A stretch of DNA of 64,000 nucleotides from Nostoc sp. ATCC 53789. GTDB lineage: Bacteria; Cyanobacteriota; Cyanobacteriia; Cyanobacteriales; Nostocaceae. Numbering within the stretch: the stretch's first letter is position 1; each line of letters begins with the position of its first letter. Under the pieces are notes generated by a model. It ran no database searches. It was not told the DNA's origin and worked only from the letters and a program-made list of their open reading frames with translations. The translations under genes and the position numbers were made by a program. The stretch is from positions 2,356,001 to 2,420,000 of the forward strand of contig NZ_CP046703.1 of NCBI RefSeq assembly GCF_009873495.1. Reading direction: 5' to 3'. Positions 33,354 through 43,603 of the stretch are shown here, piece after piece.

Positions 33354-35051
33354 ATGAAATATATGAATCAAAGTTATTTTGCTCAAATCAGCAAATTTGT
33401 TCTGGCTGCAACCTCTGTGGCAATATTTTCGCCAATCGCTTCTGCATCTGCAACTTCAGGGTTCTCTACCACCGTCGCCCAAATATCTGATAATTCCACA
33501 GGTCAACAACTTTTAGCTGATAAAAAACTAGAAACCAGGAGTCGTACTACTACTATTGAGCGGCAAACTATCACCACAGAAAGCCGCAGTAGTAGTGTTT
33601 CTGCAAAAGGCAAAAAAACAGGTTTTAGCCTTGCCATTTGGGAACCATCCGGGAACTTGTCAGAGGTGATTGCTCGCATTTCTGTCAAGAGTAAAGGTAG
33701 CAAGGGCTATTTAAAAGAGCGCTTTTTGGGTGATTACAAGTACAAGATTAAGCAAAAAGCAAAATTTGCTAAGGGGTTAAAAGCTAGCGATCGCATCGTC
33801 GTGCGATTGTATGATGTTCAAAACCGCTTTATTGGCTACAGCGAATTTGAATGTTTATCGGCAAATACCACAGTTAACCTGGTTTTGTCAGCTAAACCTA
33901 CAGAATATCAAGTCGTTCGCACTGTTTATGGTGTTGATGCTGACCAAAACGGCACTATTGACACAGGTACCACCACCTACGACTACTTCACCCAAGTTAG
34001 CGACCAACGTGTTAGTTTTCTGAGCAGTTCCCAAACCTTCCAAGGTAGTCAGTTCCAAGTAGAAGGTTTGTCAAAAATTGCAGGAACCAGCGTTTATCCC
34101 GTTTCTTTCACTCAGGGTGAGTATGCTTTAGTGCGTCAGTCGTTCGTGAGCGTCTTTAGTTCCGACTTAGCAGAGGCTTTGCAAGCTACTCCTGGCAGCT
34201 TGGTGCAGGTGATTGAAGTCAGCGATAACTCTAGCTACGACATCAGCCAAATGCTGATGAATTATCGCCAAGTTGGGATGTCTCGCGCTCTTCAGGTTGG
34301 GTTTTCTGACGTTTCTACAGACTACTGGGCTAAAGATTTTATTGCCGAATTGGCCTCAATGGAAATTCTCGAAGGTTTTCCTGATGGGACTTTTCGCCCG
34401 GATGCACCAGTAACTCGCGCTCAATTTGCGGCAATGTTGCGGAAAGCGTTTACCAAGGGGAAAATTCGTCGAGCGATCGCATTTAAGGATGTCTCAACTC
34501 AATATTGGGCTTACAATGCCATCAGCGAAGTTTATCAAATGGGCTTTTTAAACGCTGTTATTGGTAAGGATTTCAACCCCAGCCAAAGCCTTTCTCGCCT
34601 TGATATTTTGGTAGCATTAGCGCGGGGATTAAATTATCAAAGCAGTGGTTCCACGGATACAATTTTATCTGTTTACAGCGATGCAACTACTATTCGTAGT
34701 GAATATCGCAGTCTGATTGCAGCTTTGACACAACGCGGTATAGTCGTCAACTATCCCAATGTGAAATTGCTAAATGTTGAACGGGTAGCAACCAGGTCTG
34801 AAGTGTCTGCTTTGCTATACCAAGCTCTATCTAGCACTGGACAAGTAGCAAATATCTCCTCGCAGTATGTCGTTGGACAACAACAACAAGTTGCAGCTGA
34901 GGAGCAGACTGAAACTTCAACAGAGGGGGTAAAACCACGTCGCCACTGTAACCAAGGAATTGGTAATGGTTCTGAGGGATGTGACCCAGGCAATTCCCAT
35001 CCTCACGGTGGCAGTAACGATGAAGGTGGACGCACACCTGGTAAAAAGTAA
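33354..35051 (+). CDS. S-layer homology (SLH) domain protein, exported
   Basis: The 565 residues begin with a signal peptide (about 1-30, ending SASA). An unassigned beta-rich region (about 80-300) contains ADQNGTIDTGT, a calcium-loop-like motif. Three SLH modules follow: FSDVSTDYWAKDFIAELASM (about 316-365), FKDVSTQYWAYNAISEVYQM (about 376-425) and a weaker YSDATTIRSEYRSLIAAL (about 441-492). SLH modules tie proteins to peptidoglycan-linked polymer in the envelope. The tail (about 525-565) is Gly/Asn/Asp/Pro-rich with two Cys. It is probably an outer-envelope protein. Starts at 33354 or 33363 are both possible. Confidence 0.85.
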   Translation: MKYMNQSYFAQISKFVLAATSVAIFSPIASASATSGFSTTVAQISDNSTGQQLLADKKLETRSRTTTIERQTITTESRSSSVSAKGKKTGFSLAIWEPSGNLSEVIARISVKSKGSKGYLKERFLGDYKYKIKQKAKFAKGLKASDRIVVRLYDVQNRFIGYSEFECLSANTTVNLVLSAKPTEYQVVRTVYGVDADQNGTIDTGTTTYDYFTQVSDQRVSFLSSSQTFQGSQFQVEGLSKIAGTSVYPVSFTQGEYALVRQSFVSVFSSDLAEALQATPGSLVQVIEVSDNSSYDISQMLMNYRQVGMSRALQVGFSDVSTDYWAKDFIAELASMEILEGFPDGTFRPDAPVTRAQFAAMLRKAFTKGKIRRAIAFKDVSTQYWAYNAISEVYQMGFLNAVIGKDFNPSQSLSRLDILVALARGLNYQSSGSTDTILSVYSDATTIRSEYRSLIAALTQRGIVVNYPNVKLLNVERVATRSEVSALLYQALSSTGQVANISSQYVVGQQQQVAAEEQTETSTEGVKPRRHCNQGIGNGSEGCDPGNSHPHGGSNDEGGRTPGKK

Positions 35052-35061
35052 TACTCTTTTT

Positions 35062-35499
35062 TTAAGAGACGCGATTACTCGCGTCTCTAGCTTGCTCAAC
35101 TGTAAAACTAATCTCCTGACCATAGGAAATTTCTAGTGTATGACCATCAGGGTCTCGAATATAAGCCCAGTAACCAACCGGAAAGCCCCAGTCATTTGGC
35201 CCATCTAGCAGTATTTCCTCAGCGCGTGCCTCATTGCACAGGCGATCGATTTCCCCACGATTCTGATAAGCTACCCCAAGATGGGATTGTGGTAATAATG
35301 CGCCTTCTACTTTAGCTGCTTTAATTAGGACAATCACAAAAGGTCTAGTCAGGTCACTAATCCAAGCAACATCTACTTGAGTAGTTTGATCGGTGCGACG
35401 ATGCACAACTGTCATTTGGGCATACTTTGCATAAAATGAGATACTTGCATCAACATCACTGACTGCAAGTGCAATGTGAGTAAAACCAAGATCAGACAT
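35062..35499 (-). CDS. Glyoxalase/VOC superfamily protein
   Basis: The 145 residues form two beta-alpha-beta-beta-beta halves: FTHIALAVSDVDASISFYAK at the start and SHLGVAYQNRGEIDRLC in the middle, ending DPDGHTLEISYG. Candidate metal ligands are His8, the His of SHLGV and the Glu of LEISYG. The VOC superfamily contains glyoxalase I, dioxygenases and resistance proteins; this sequence does not decide between them. It overlaps no neighbour and converges on the SLH protein gene with a 10-base gap. Confidence 0.8.
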   Translation of the reverse strand: MSDLGFTHIALAVSDVDASISFYAKYAQMTVVHRRTDQTTQVDVAWISDLTRPFVIVLIKAAKVEGALLPQSHLGVAYQNRGEIDRLCNEARAEEILLDGPNDWGFPVGYWAYIRDPDGHTLEISYGQEISFTVEQARDASNRVS

Positions 35500-35611
35500 A
35501 AAACAACCCCGTGTATAGACTTAACCGGAAGAATGTAGGTATTAGCCTCATTGCTTACTAAGAAAGCTGACACGATTGATAATGAAGATAGGCGTTATCT
35601 TCACAAAATTT

Positions 35612-36391
35612 ATGTTTTTAACTTGGTTTGACAGCAACTCTTGGTTACTGGAAATTGGTGGAAAAAGAATACTGATTGACCCTTGGCTGGTTGGTTCTTT
35701 AATTTTCAGCAATTTGGATTGGTTATTCAAAGGTTCGCGATCGCAAAATCGCCCAATACCAGATAATATTGATTTGATTCTGCTGTCTCAGGGTTTAGAA
35801 GACCACGCTCACCCACCAACGCTTCAGGTACTCGACCACAGCATCAAGGTTGTAGCCTCTCCCAATGCTGCCAAGGTAGTACAGCAGTTAGGTTATACCC
35901 AAGTTACTACTCTCGCTCATGGTGAAACTTTCACTTTAAATAATCAAGTTGAAATCAAAGCTTTCCCTGGTTCACCCATTGGCCCGACTTTGGTAGAAAA
36001 TAGTTATCTCCTCAAAGAATTGGAAAGTGGGCTAACTGTATACTACGAGCCTCACGGTTATCATTCTCCACAACTTCAGCAATCTGCACCCATTGATGTA
36101 GTGATTACACCGTTTATTGATATGACATTGCCTTTGCTGGGGCCGATTATTAAAGGTAAAAATAGCGCTTTGGAAGTAGTAAAATCGTTACAACCTCAAG
36201 TAATAATACCTACTGCGGCTGGTGGTGATGTGGCGTTTGAAGGGTTGCTGATGAAATTGATTCAGACTAAAGGAACTGCTGAGGAATTTCGTTCGTTAGT
36301 AGAGAAAAACAATCTTTCAACACGGGTACTTGAACCGAAACCAGGCGATCGCTTTGAACTACCATTAGAAAAACGAGCATTAGCAATTTAA
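35612..36391 (+). CDS. MBL-fold metallo-hydrolase-like protein
   Basis: It encodes 259 residues from the ATG of MFLTWFDSNSWLLEIGGKR. Earlier in-frame codons (TTG 35576, ATG 35582) are open but unlike the family. The fold is recognised by RILIDPWLVGSL, LILLSQGLEDHAHPPTLQVL (degenerate HxHxDH; here Gln-Gly-Leu-Glu-Asp-His-Ala-His), VEIKAFPGSP and YYEPHGYHSP. The altered first metal-ligand positions are common in the UlaG/RomA-like branch. The reaction is unknown. It is followed by a hairpin element. Confidence 0.75.
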   Translation: MFLTWFDSNSWLLEIGGKRILIDPWLVGSLIFSNLDWLFKGSRSQNRPIPDNIDLILLSQGLEDHAHPPTLQVLDHSIKVVASPNAAKVVQQLGYTQVTTLAHGETFTLNNQVEIKAFPGSPIGPTLVENSYLLKELESGLTVYYEPHGYHSPQLQQSAPIDVVITPFIDMTLPLLGPIIKGKNSALEVVKSLQPQVIIPTAAGGDVAFEGLLMKLIQTKGTAEEFRSLVEKNNLSTRVLEPKPGDRFELPLEKRALAI

Positions 36392-36419
36392 TTTGCACCC
36401 AGCCTTAGCGATTAGTTTT

Positions 36420-36500
36420 GTAGGTTGGGTGCAGCGTTAGCGTAACCCAACATAAAATTTGGTGGTAATGTTGGGTTGCGTTTTACTCCACCCAACCTAC
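36420..36500. repeat. 81-bp hairpin element with perfect ends
   Basis: GTAGGTTGGGTG and CACCCAACCTAC are perfect terminal inverted repeats. A second inner pair, GTAACCCAACAT and ATGTTGGGTTGC, nests inside. It is a common kind of non-coding repeat in filamentous cyanobacteria. It sits between convergent genes and may terminate both. Confidence 0.8.
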
Positions 36501-36561
36501 ATAAATATATCGTTTAAAAAACTCTAGGTTTCAACATAGATGAGGTTTAACGTGGCAAATA

Positions 36562-37587
36562 CTAATTTTTTCCTATAGCTGAATTATCTTGCATATATAC
36601 TTTTCTAATCGGAAAAGGAATTTGAATTCCTGCTTGCTGATAGCGTTTGTGTAATTTTTTCACAACTAGATGTTTACCAATACGCTGATCGAAGTATTCG
36701 CTTACCCGCATATAAAGCGTAAAATCTATACTAAAATCATTAAAAGTATGAAATCTAATATATGGCTCATTATCTTTTAATTCCGGTGCAATTTCTCGCA
36801 TGACTTCTTTAGCAACTTCTACAGTCACTTTTTCAACTTGTTCCAAATCGCTATCATAACTTACACCCACATTCATTGTTAAAGTAATTTCTTTTGCGGG
36901 TAAATGATAGTTGGTGAAAATTGCCGAAGACAATTTAGAATTTGGAACAATGACAACATTATTGGAAATTTCTCTCATTGTTGTATTGCGCCAAGAAATA
37001 TCTATAACATATCCCTCATGTCCAGCATCTAATTTTACATAATCTCCGGTTCTAACTTGCTTAGAAATAATTAAGTAAAACCCAGAAAACAAATTTGCAA
37101 GTGTGTCTTGAAGTGCCAAACCAACTGCTAGACCACCAATACCTAAAGTTGTGATAATCGGGGTAATTTGAACACCCACCGTTTGCAGTATGATTAATGT
37201 TCCCAAAGCTAAAACAGTAATTTTAGCCAGGTTAGAAATTAGCGATGTGGGAACCCCTTCTGCTCTGCGAATAAATAAATTCACAAAACCAGCAGTCAAT
37301 CTGGCTAAAACTAGGGTTACTGAATACAGCAGTGCGATTGTCAGAACTTTTTGCAGTACGATCGCAATATCCGGTTTCAGGGGTGCGCTCAGAATTGCCC
37401 AAAAAAAACCGGCAATGACAAACCAAATAAAAGTCATGCGGTGCAGAGAGTGAAATATAATATTTCCCCCCGCAATTCGTTTATTATTAACGAATATTTC
37501 CAGTTTTTTGAAAATAACTTTTTCACCAATTATTCCAGCCAGTAAGCCAGCTAGAATAAATGTTATCGGCGGAATCCATTCCATCAT
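36562..37587 (-). CDS. Small-conductance mechanosensitive channel (MscS family)
   Basis: The 341 residues have N-terminal transmembrane helices (about residues 5-22, 50-70, 80-105 and 122-145). The MscS pore/beta domain follows, with LGIGGLAVGLALQDTLANLFSGFYLI (read in parts, about 150-175) as the Gly/Ala-rich pore helix TM3. VRTGDYVKLDAGHEGYVIDISWRNTTMR begins the cytosolic beta domain and FNDFSIDFTLYMRV the C-terminal cage. Such channels release solutes on osmotic down-shock. Two adjacent Met codons could start the protein. Confidence 0.9.
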   Translation of the reverse strand: MMEWIPPITFILAGLLAGIIGEKVIFKKLEIFVNNKRIAGGNIIFHSLHRMTFIWFVIAGFFWAILSAPLKPDIAIVLQKVLTIALLYSVTLVLARLTAGFVNLFIRRAEGVPTSLISNLAKITVLALGTLIILQTVGVQITPIITTLGIGGLAVGLALQDTLANLFSGFYLIISKQVRTGDYVKLDAGHEGYVIDISWRNTTMREISNNVVIVPNSKLSSAIFTNYHLPAKEITLTMNVGVSYDSDLEQVEKVTVEVAKEVMREIAPELKDNEPYIRFHTFNDFSIDFTLYMRVSEYFDQRIGKHLVVKKLHKRYQQAGIQIPFPIRKVYMQDNSAIGKN

Positions 37588-37695
37588 AATTAATTTAAAT
37601 TTGGAATTTTAGATTTACAAGAACAGCTTTTTTACTGTGATTATGGCTAAATTTTACCTTGTTGTTGGATTAGCTGCTTGAGATTGTCTTTCCTT

Positions 37696-38613
37696 ATGGA
37701 CTTGCCAATTATTTACCACCCAGATTACATTGCTCCGCTACCTGAAGGACATCGTTTCCCGATGTCTAAGTTCCGACAACTCTACGAATTGCTGTTAGCT
37801 GATGGTGTAGCGAATCAAGAACAATTTCACACCCCCGAACGTCCACCGCTAGAATTGATAGAGCTAGTCCACACCCCAAGCTACGTTCAAGCTTATTGCG
37901 AAGGAACCCTAGACCCCAAAGCACAGCGACGCATTGGTTTGCCTTGGAGTCCAGCATTAGCGAATCGTACCTGTGTGGCGGTAGGTGGGACGATACTCAC
38001 TGCAAAACTGGCATTAAGTCATGGTTTAGCTTGTAATACGGCTGGTGGAACTCATCATGCCTTTCCCAGTTATGGGTCTGGTTTTTGTATTTTCAACGAT
38101 TTAGCGATCGCTTGTCGCGTTTTACAAAAATTCGGACTCGTCCAAAAAATCCTGATTGTCGATTTGGATGTTCATCAAGGAGACGGCACCGCTTTTATCT
38201 TCCAAGACGACGACAGCGTTTTTACTTTCTCCATGCACTGTGAAGTCAATTTTCCCGGTACAAAACAAAACAGTGATTTGGATGTTCCTTTGCCGGTGGG
38301 AATGGAAGACGACGCTTATTTACAAACTTTAGCGAATTATTTAGCAGATTTGTTATCTAAAGTCAAGCCAGACTTAGTATTTTATGATGCTGGTGTTGAC
38401 CCTCATATAGGCGATCGCTTGGGCAAATTAGCCTTAACCGATACGGGCATTTTTCGCCGTGAAATGCAGGTTTTAAGTACTTGTGTGAGTAGCGGTTATC
38501 CCGTCGCCTGCGTCATTGGCGGTGGTTATGCTGATGATATGAAATCTTTAGTTTGGCGACATTCCCTACTGCATCGCGCCGCTAGTGAAGTTTATCAACA
38601 GTATAAACTTTGA
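37696..38613 (+). CDS. Histone deacetylase family protein (class II-like)
   Basis: It encodes 305 residues from the ATG of MDLPIIYHPDYIAPLPEGHR. A TTG 18 bases upstream is less likely. The zinc-hydrolase motifs are complete: GGTHHAFPSYGSGFCIFNDLA (His120/His121), ILIVDLDVHQGDG (Asp156/Asp158, His160), FYDAGVDPHIGDRLG and VIGGGYADD. Bacterial members deacylate small amides, polyamines or acetyl-lysine proteins. The substrate here is not deducible. A decayed fragment homologous to the 3' end of this gene lies at 44583-44654. Confidence 0.92.
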   Translation: MDLPIIYHPDYIAPLPEGHRFPMSKFRQLYELLLADGVANQEQFHTPERPPLELIELVHTPSYVQAYCEGTLDPKAQRRIGLPWSPALANRTCVAVGGTILTAKLALSHGLACNTAGGTHHAFPSYGSGFCIFNDLAIACRVLQKFGLVQKILIVDLDVHQGDGTAFIFQDDDSVFTFSMHCEVNFPGTKQNSDLDVPLPVGMEDDAYLQTLANYLADLLSKVKPDLVFYDAGVDPHIGDRLGKLALTDTGIFRREMQVLSTCVSSGYPVACVIGGGYADDMKSLVWRHSLLHRAASEVYQQYKL

Positions 38614-38643
38614 TACAACCTCTATTCTTTGGAAGTCCCTTAG

Positions 38644-39015
38644 ATGAGAAAATTGGGAAAAGCAATAACAGTAATAATATTAAGTACATTGTTAGGAATT
38701 CCGTTAACTATTTTATCGCTGTGGTATCAGAATCCTCCAGGTTGTGAACAACTCTGCTTAAGTGAACCATGTCTTCCAAATGCGTGTATGGGTGGTGATT
38801 CTTTAACGGCTGGGTTCCCATTCCCAATAGTGCATGATGATAATGCTGGCTCACCAGTACATGGCTGGGGAAGAATTGGGGTTGAAGATATCCAGAATCT
38901 AAATTTTGGGGCATTTTTATTAAATGTCTTGTTTTACGGTGTCATAATAATCATGCTTTTTGCGATTACAAAAAGTATTTTTAAATCCGTAAAACGTTCA
39001 AGACGGTTGGGCTAA
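38644..39015 (+). CDS. Hypothetical membrane protein
   Basis: The 123 residues have one hydrophobic helix at the start (about 8-27) and one near the end (about 90-112), with a Cys/Pro-rich extracytoplasmic loop between them (PGCEQLCLSEPCLPNACMGG, four Cys). The family is not recognised. The loop cysteines could form disulfides. It lies 30 bases after the deacetylase gene and 21 bases before the large helicase gene on the same strand, so it may be co-transcribed with either. Confidence 0.6.
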   Translation: MRKLGKAITVIILSTLLGIPLTILSLWYQNPPGCEQLCLSEPCLPNACMGGDSLTAGFPFPIVHDDNAGSPVHGWGRIGVEDIQNLNFGAFLLNVLFYGVIIIMLFAITKSIFKSVKRSRRLG

Positions 39016-39036
39016 TACGGACAAGGTAAATAGTGG

Positions 39037-42000
39037 ATGAACAACGGTAAACTCAGAGTCTACGAACTAGCAAAAGAATTAAATTTAGATAGCAAGAAGC
39101 TATTATTAATTTGTGAAAAGCTCAAAATTGTAGTCAAAAGCCATACCAGTACAATTTCAGAATCCGATGTAGAACGTATTCGTTTAGCGGTAAATAAACT
39201 AACAGCAAAATCCTCGAAAACTACTAAAACAACCTCTGAAGATTGGGGCTATACGTTTATAGCTTCAGCAATTGATAGTTTTATCCGCCATCTTGAAGGT
39301 GAGGCTGCCTTGAAATCATATTCCGATTTTAGGGAGCGGCGCGATCGCGCCAATGAGTTAATGTATGAATGTGTCGGAAAAAAGCCTTCATTATTTTATG
39401 TGCGTCGCAAAGGCGCAGGGAAAGAGGCAAGAGAGGAAATTTGGGATTTGACAATAGCAACAGACTCCGATGATTTTCCATTGCCTGCAAGACTTGAGAA
39501 GCTCAGAAAAACATTAGGATTTAGAGCAGCTGTACAAAAAGATGGACGCGACGGTATAAAAATACTTTCGGCTCAGTTATTACAACCTTCACGCGGACAC
39601 GCCGACAGCTACGCTATCCCTTGTCGCTTGCGTTTACTGGCTAATCATCAGCATCATCTCGACATTCCGCCGACGACATTGAAGCGCATCGCCACCGCGC
39701 CAGTTTGTGGCGAAAATGTACCTACAGAAGATCAGCTGAAAGCTTGGAAAGCATTTTTGCAAATTGAGGAAAAAATTGCTAAAGCACGTCAATTTTGTGT
39801 GCGTTACGTAAGTCATAACTATAACTTCAAAAGGCGGATTAGTTTTGAAATTGATGTAAACTCAGCCACCCTTGACGGCTTTTATCAAAATTCCCTCGAA
39901 GTAGATAACTTTTGGGAACGGGCAAGACGCACAAAAAACGAAGATTTAAAACTTTTTGAAACTGCTCCTGTCGGAAAAAATTGGATTAGCGGTCGTCAAT
40001 TAGGAACTGTTGAGGAAGTTGACCCCAACCGTTGTATTATCAGCCTCAGACTAGAACGTGACTTAGCTGAATTCATGGCAACAGAGCGCTACAAATTACC
40101 AGCTACCGGATTCTTATGTTTCGAGGCAGTTGGTGATATTCAGCAGATTCAGCGTAAGAAAAAAGCCTTAGATGATTTGAATAATGGTTACACCCAAAAT
40201 CCTTATTTAGGTAACTTTTTATTCGATGCTTCTCAGGCAAGACAAATCAAAAGCACTGTTGAACTCCAACCACAAGACTTATTATTATCTTCGGCTAATC
40301 CTGGGCAAAAAGCAGCAGTAGAAAAGGTACTTGCTGCTAAGGATCTTGTTCTCATCCAAGGGCCACCAGGTACTGGTAAAACTACTGTAATTGCTGAAAT
40401 TTGCTATCAAATTGCACTTCGAGGCGGACGAACTCTAATTGCTTCACAAGCGAATTTAGCAGTAGATAACGCCTTGAGTCGATTAGTTCACAACCCAGTG
40501 ATTCGGGCAGTACGCAAGGGTAGAGCCGAAAAAGTTGGGGAAGAAGGACAGCCCTTTTTAGAAGACCAAGTGATTGGCAGATGGCTAGAAAATACAGCTT
40601 ATGACTGCGAAAATAATATTACACAGCGTCTCGAAAATATCAAAATTTTCAGTCAATTACTGGCATCATCACAAAGATTCAGACCCTACTTCCAAGCAGA
40701 GGAAGAATTTAGCCAGCAGCAAGCGAAATTCAATAAAAATAAGTTAAAGGTAGAGACAAACTTTAAAAATCAAGAAAAATCTTATAACGAAACCGTAGAA
40801 AAACAGAACAACGTTGAATCTCTAATTGCAGGTCTAGAAAATATACTAAACACTGCACCAAATATAAATTGGGAAGCTCCAGAAGTTACAGATTTTTTGC
40901 CACTTCTGAAGCCATACACAGAAGGTAATAGTTTAGTAGAAGAATTTTTAGTAAATGTTCGTCAAACCATCAAATATATTGATGAACTTGGCTTGGTGCG
41001 TCCGGTGTTTGGCGCTTTTGGTTTAGCGGTTTGGTTGCGTGAAACTGTAGCAACAGAAATTTCTGGATTTAAATCTGCTTTTACTCATGCTAAAGAGGCT
41101 AGTCAAGCCATCTTAGAAGTTGCAGCCTCAGTTGAGGTTGTCAAACAGAATTTTGCATTATTAAATCAAGCGCAACCAGATTATCAGAAATATCTTGCTA
41201 AACTGCAAAACCTACAGCAAACAATCCAGATTTGGGAAAATCGCCAACGTGAAATAGATTATATTATCTCAGCAGTAAAAGAATGGAAGTCTACAGCACC
41301 TTCTCATCTATATCAAACTTTAAAAGATTGTCAGCAATCAGGTTTACCACTAACAGAAAATTTAGTGGACTTACCACTAGGTTTATTGATGTTTGCTAAT
41401 ACATTAAAATTATCAATAGTACCAAAAATTTACAAAATTAACCTACCAGAATGGGAGCTATTGACAAAAGCGATCGCTTATGAAATAGACGGGGGTTTTA
41501 CCGATAGACGGGGTAAACAGCATAATTTCAGCTATTTTTTACAAGAAAATTTTAGTCAGATTCCAATGGTGCTATCAAAGAGCGATCGCACCCAATGGCA
41601 AGAAACCTATCAGCAGTTTAGCAATTATCAGCTACTCAATCCCAAACAACGAAAATTACTGGTCGAAAATACCCAGGTTTTCTTAATTAGAATGCAACGA
41701 ACTTATGGCGCATCATGGGAATGGAATAACATCGATTCTACTCTCACCCGACTTACCCAAGAATTGTTAGATACTATTCTTGTAAATGCACGCCAATGCG
41801 TTTTAAAAGTCAAAACCGAAACTGAACAACAGCTTCAGTATTTACAAAGACAATTAAATGAACTTCAGAAAAATGAAATTAGCCAACAACAAATATCTAT
41901 TACTCAAGCTGAGGTAGAAAAAGCACAACAAGACGCTAATTTGCAACTTGGCAGAGTTATTAATATTTTGCAAGAACTTAATCAACAAAATATACCTACT

Positions 42001-43518
42001 CAATTACGCACTTTAACTGATAAATATCTTGCAACCCAATCAAATATTTGGGAAAACCCACAAGAATTTTCCAATCAAGTGAATTATTGGATAACTTCCA
42101 TTAGTCAGCTTGAAACCTTAATTTCATCCTTAGAACCTTTTGCGGTGTTGGAGATAATTAGAAGTTCTCTATACGAGCATTTATCAAAACTACAAGAAGA
42201 AACTGAGACTTCTCTACAGCAACTTCAAAAATTACAAATTAGCTTACGTGAAATAGAAGATAAATTACAACCACAGCCGTCAGATAGTTTAATAGAAGAA
42301 AGAAACTGGTGGTTGAGAGAATGGCAAAAAATACCGGATAAGTTTAAACCAGAAAACTCTGCTGCTGACTTGTTTAATATAGAGTTATTGCGCGGTCTCA
42401 ATATTCAGTTTGAATCTTGGCAGAAAGAACTCGAAAAAGAAGAAAATTATCTCAAAAAATATCAGAATTTTGTCCAAGATTGGATTGGAAAATTAAGACA
42501 GCCAAATGAGCGCGATCGCGACGATTTAAGGCGTATATATTTAGATAATGCCAACGTCGTTGGTATCACCTGCGTTCAAGCTGCAAATAGAGGTTTTTCG
42601 GAAGAATTCAAATCCTTTGATGTTGTCATCATTGATGAGGTTAGTAAGTGTACTCCACCAGAGTTACTAATCCCAGCCTTGAAAGGTAAAAAATTAGTCA
42701 TGGTAGGCGATCATCGGCAATTACCACCCATGCTTGATACTAGCACTGTAGAAGAAGTTGCTCAAACAATGGGTAATACACGAGACGAATTACAATTCTT
42801 AGAAGAATCACTATTTAAAAGTCAGTTTGAATCGGCTGATGAAAGCATTAAACAAATGCTAACTACACAATATCGAATGCACCCATTTATTATGGGTGCA
42901 ATCAATCAGTTTTATGATGGGAAACTAGAATCTGGTATTTTGGAACCGGACATAAAACGCGCACATCATTTAGCAGGCGAAATTATCCAAGAATCTCAGC
43001 ATCTTATTTGGGTAAAAACGCCTATCGAAAATGAGTTTTTAGAGCAAAGAAACGGAACTTCTTACTTTAATACACCAGAAATTGATGCGATTGAACATCT
43101 GTGTCAGCAGTTTGAGACGACTTGGGCTTCTAAAGTTGCTAATGGAGAACCAAAAAAAGAAATTGCTGTAATTACCTTTTATGGCGCTCAATTAAGGAAA
43201 ATCGATGAACGTTTGCAATCTGAACTTTTCCCTTCATTAGAGATTCGGACTGGGACAGTAGACAGATTTCAAGGTATGGAAAGACCTGTTGTGATTGTGA
43301 GTATGGTTCGCAACAACAGTAAAGGAGATGTTGGATTTGCTAAGAAACCAGAACGGGTAAATGTTGCATTTTCTCGCGCCCAAGAACTGCTGATAATTGT
43401 GGGCTGTCATAATTTGTTTACGCATCAACCAGGTAAAGTCGGAAGTATGTATTCTGAAGTATCAAATATTGTAAGTCTTCATCAAGGTTTCGTAGATGTT
43501 TCTCGGCTCTTCTGCTAA
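39037..43518 (+). CDS. IF2N-domain SF1 (Upf1-like) helicase with a long coiled-coil insert
   Basis: The 1493-residue protein begins with an IF2_N-type module ([20 protein letters not shown], about 4-55), normally found on translation factor IF-2. The superfamily 1 helicase core is split. Motif [10 protein letters not shown] is at about 442-450. Motif [11 protein letters not shown] (about 1197), [11 protein letters not shown], motif QYRMHP (about 1278), [15 protein letters not shown] (about 1407) and [15 protein letters not shown] come much later. Between them lies a mostly helical, Gln/Glu/Leu-rich insert of about 700 residues, giving an SMC-like layout. Its last 23 bases overlap the original start of the PLD gene, now displaced to 45697. 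Such helicases act on DNA or RNA; a defence or repair role with the PLD partner is inferred. Confidence 0.85.
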   Translation: MNNGKLRVYELAKELNLDSKKLLLICEKLKIVVKSHTSTISESDVERIRLAVNKLTAKSSKTTKTTSEDWGYTFIASAIDSFIRHLEGEAALKSYSDFRERRDRANELMYECVGKKPSLFYVRRKGAGKEAREEIWDLTIATDSDDFPLPARLEKLRKTLGFRAAVQKDGRDGIKILSAQLLQPSRGHADSYAIPCRLRLLANHQHHLDIPPTTLKRIATAPVCGENVPTEDQLKAWKAFLQIEEKIAKARQFCVRYVSHNYNFKRRISFEIDVNSATLDGFYQNSLEVDNFWERARRTKNEDLKLFETAPVGKNWISGRQLGTVEEVDPNRCIISLRLERDLAEFMATERYKLPATGFLCFEAVGDIQQIQRKKKALDDLNNGYTQNPYLGNFLFDASQARQIKSTVELQPQDLLLSSANPGQKAAVEKVLAAKDLVLIQGPPGTGKTTVIAEICYQIALRGGRTLIASQANLAVDNALSRLVHNPVIRAVRKGRAEKVGEEGQPFLEDQVIGRWLENTAYDCENNITQRLENIKIFSQLLASSQRFRPYFQAEEEFSQQQAKFNKNKLKVETNFKNQEKSYNETVEKQNNVESLIAGLENILNTAPNINWEAPEVTDFLPLLKPYTEGNSLVEEFLVNVRQTIKYIDELGLVRPVFGAFGLAVWLRETVATEISGFKSAFTHAKEASQAILEVAASVEVVKQNFALLNQAQPDYQKYLAKLQNLQQTIQIWENRQREIDYIISAVKEWKSTAPSHLYQTLKDCQQSGLPLTENLVDLPLGLLMFANTLKLSIVPKIYKINLPEWELLTKAIAYEIDGGFTDRRGKQHNFSYFLQENFSQIPMVLSKSDRTQWQETYQQFSNYQLLNPKQRKLLVENTQVFLIRMQRTYGASWEWNNIDSTLTRLTQELLDTILVNARQCVLKVKTETEQQLQYLQRQLNELQKNEISQQQISITQAEVEKAQQDANLQLGRVINILQELNQQNIPTQLRTLTDKYLATQSNIWENPQEFSNQVNYWITSISQLETLISSLEPFAVLEIIRSSLYEHLSKLQEETETSLQQLQKLQISLREIEDKLQPQPSDSLIEERNWWLREWQKIPDKFKPENSAADLFNIELLRGLNIQFESWQKELEKEENYLKKYQNFVQDWIGKLRQPNERDRDDLRRIYLDNANVVGITCVQAANRGFSEEFKSFDVVIIDEVSKCTPPELLIPALKGKKLVMVGDHRQLPPMLDTSTVEEVAQTMGNTRDELQFLEESLFKSQFESADESIKQMLTTQYRMHPFIMGAINQFYDGKLESGILEPDIKRAHHLAGEIIQESQHLIWVKTPIENEFLEQRNGTSYFNTPEIDAIEHLCQQFETTWASKVANGEPKKEIAVITFYGAQLRKIDERLQSELFPSLEIRTGTVDRFQGMERPVVIVSMVRNNSKGDVGFAKKPERVNVAFSRAQELLIIVGCHNLFTHQPGKVGSMYSEVSNIVSLHQGFVDVSRLFC

Positions 43519-43525
43519 ACCTATT
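43496..43525 (+). repeat. 30-bp direct repeat marking the old helicase/PLD overlap, left copy
   Basis: ATGTTTCTCGGCTCTTCTGC followed by TAAACCTATT is repeated at 45697-45726 with a single G/C difference. The left copy spans the helicase stop codon (TAA 43516-43518) and reads [10 protein letters not shown] in the PLD frame before dying at TAA 43547. The right copy is the present PLD start. Confidence 0.9.
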
Positions 43526-43603
43526 ACAGTTGTTGAACTAGAAATTTAACGGGAATACGGTACAATCCAGAGGCACTTTTGTTGTTACCAACGCTGATTA
43601 AGG

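Noticed and set aside
35548..35730. A minus-strand frame opposite the MBL-fold gene
   Set aside because: No ribosome site or family; it lies antisense to a well-supported gene.
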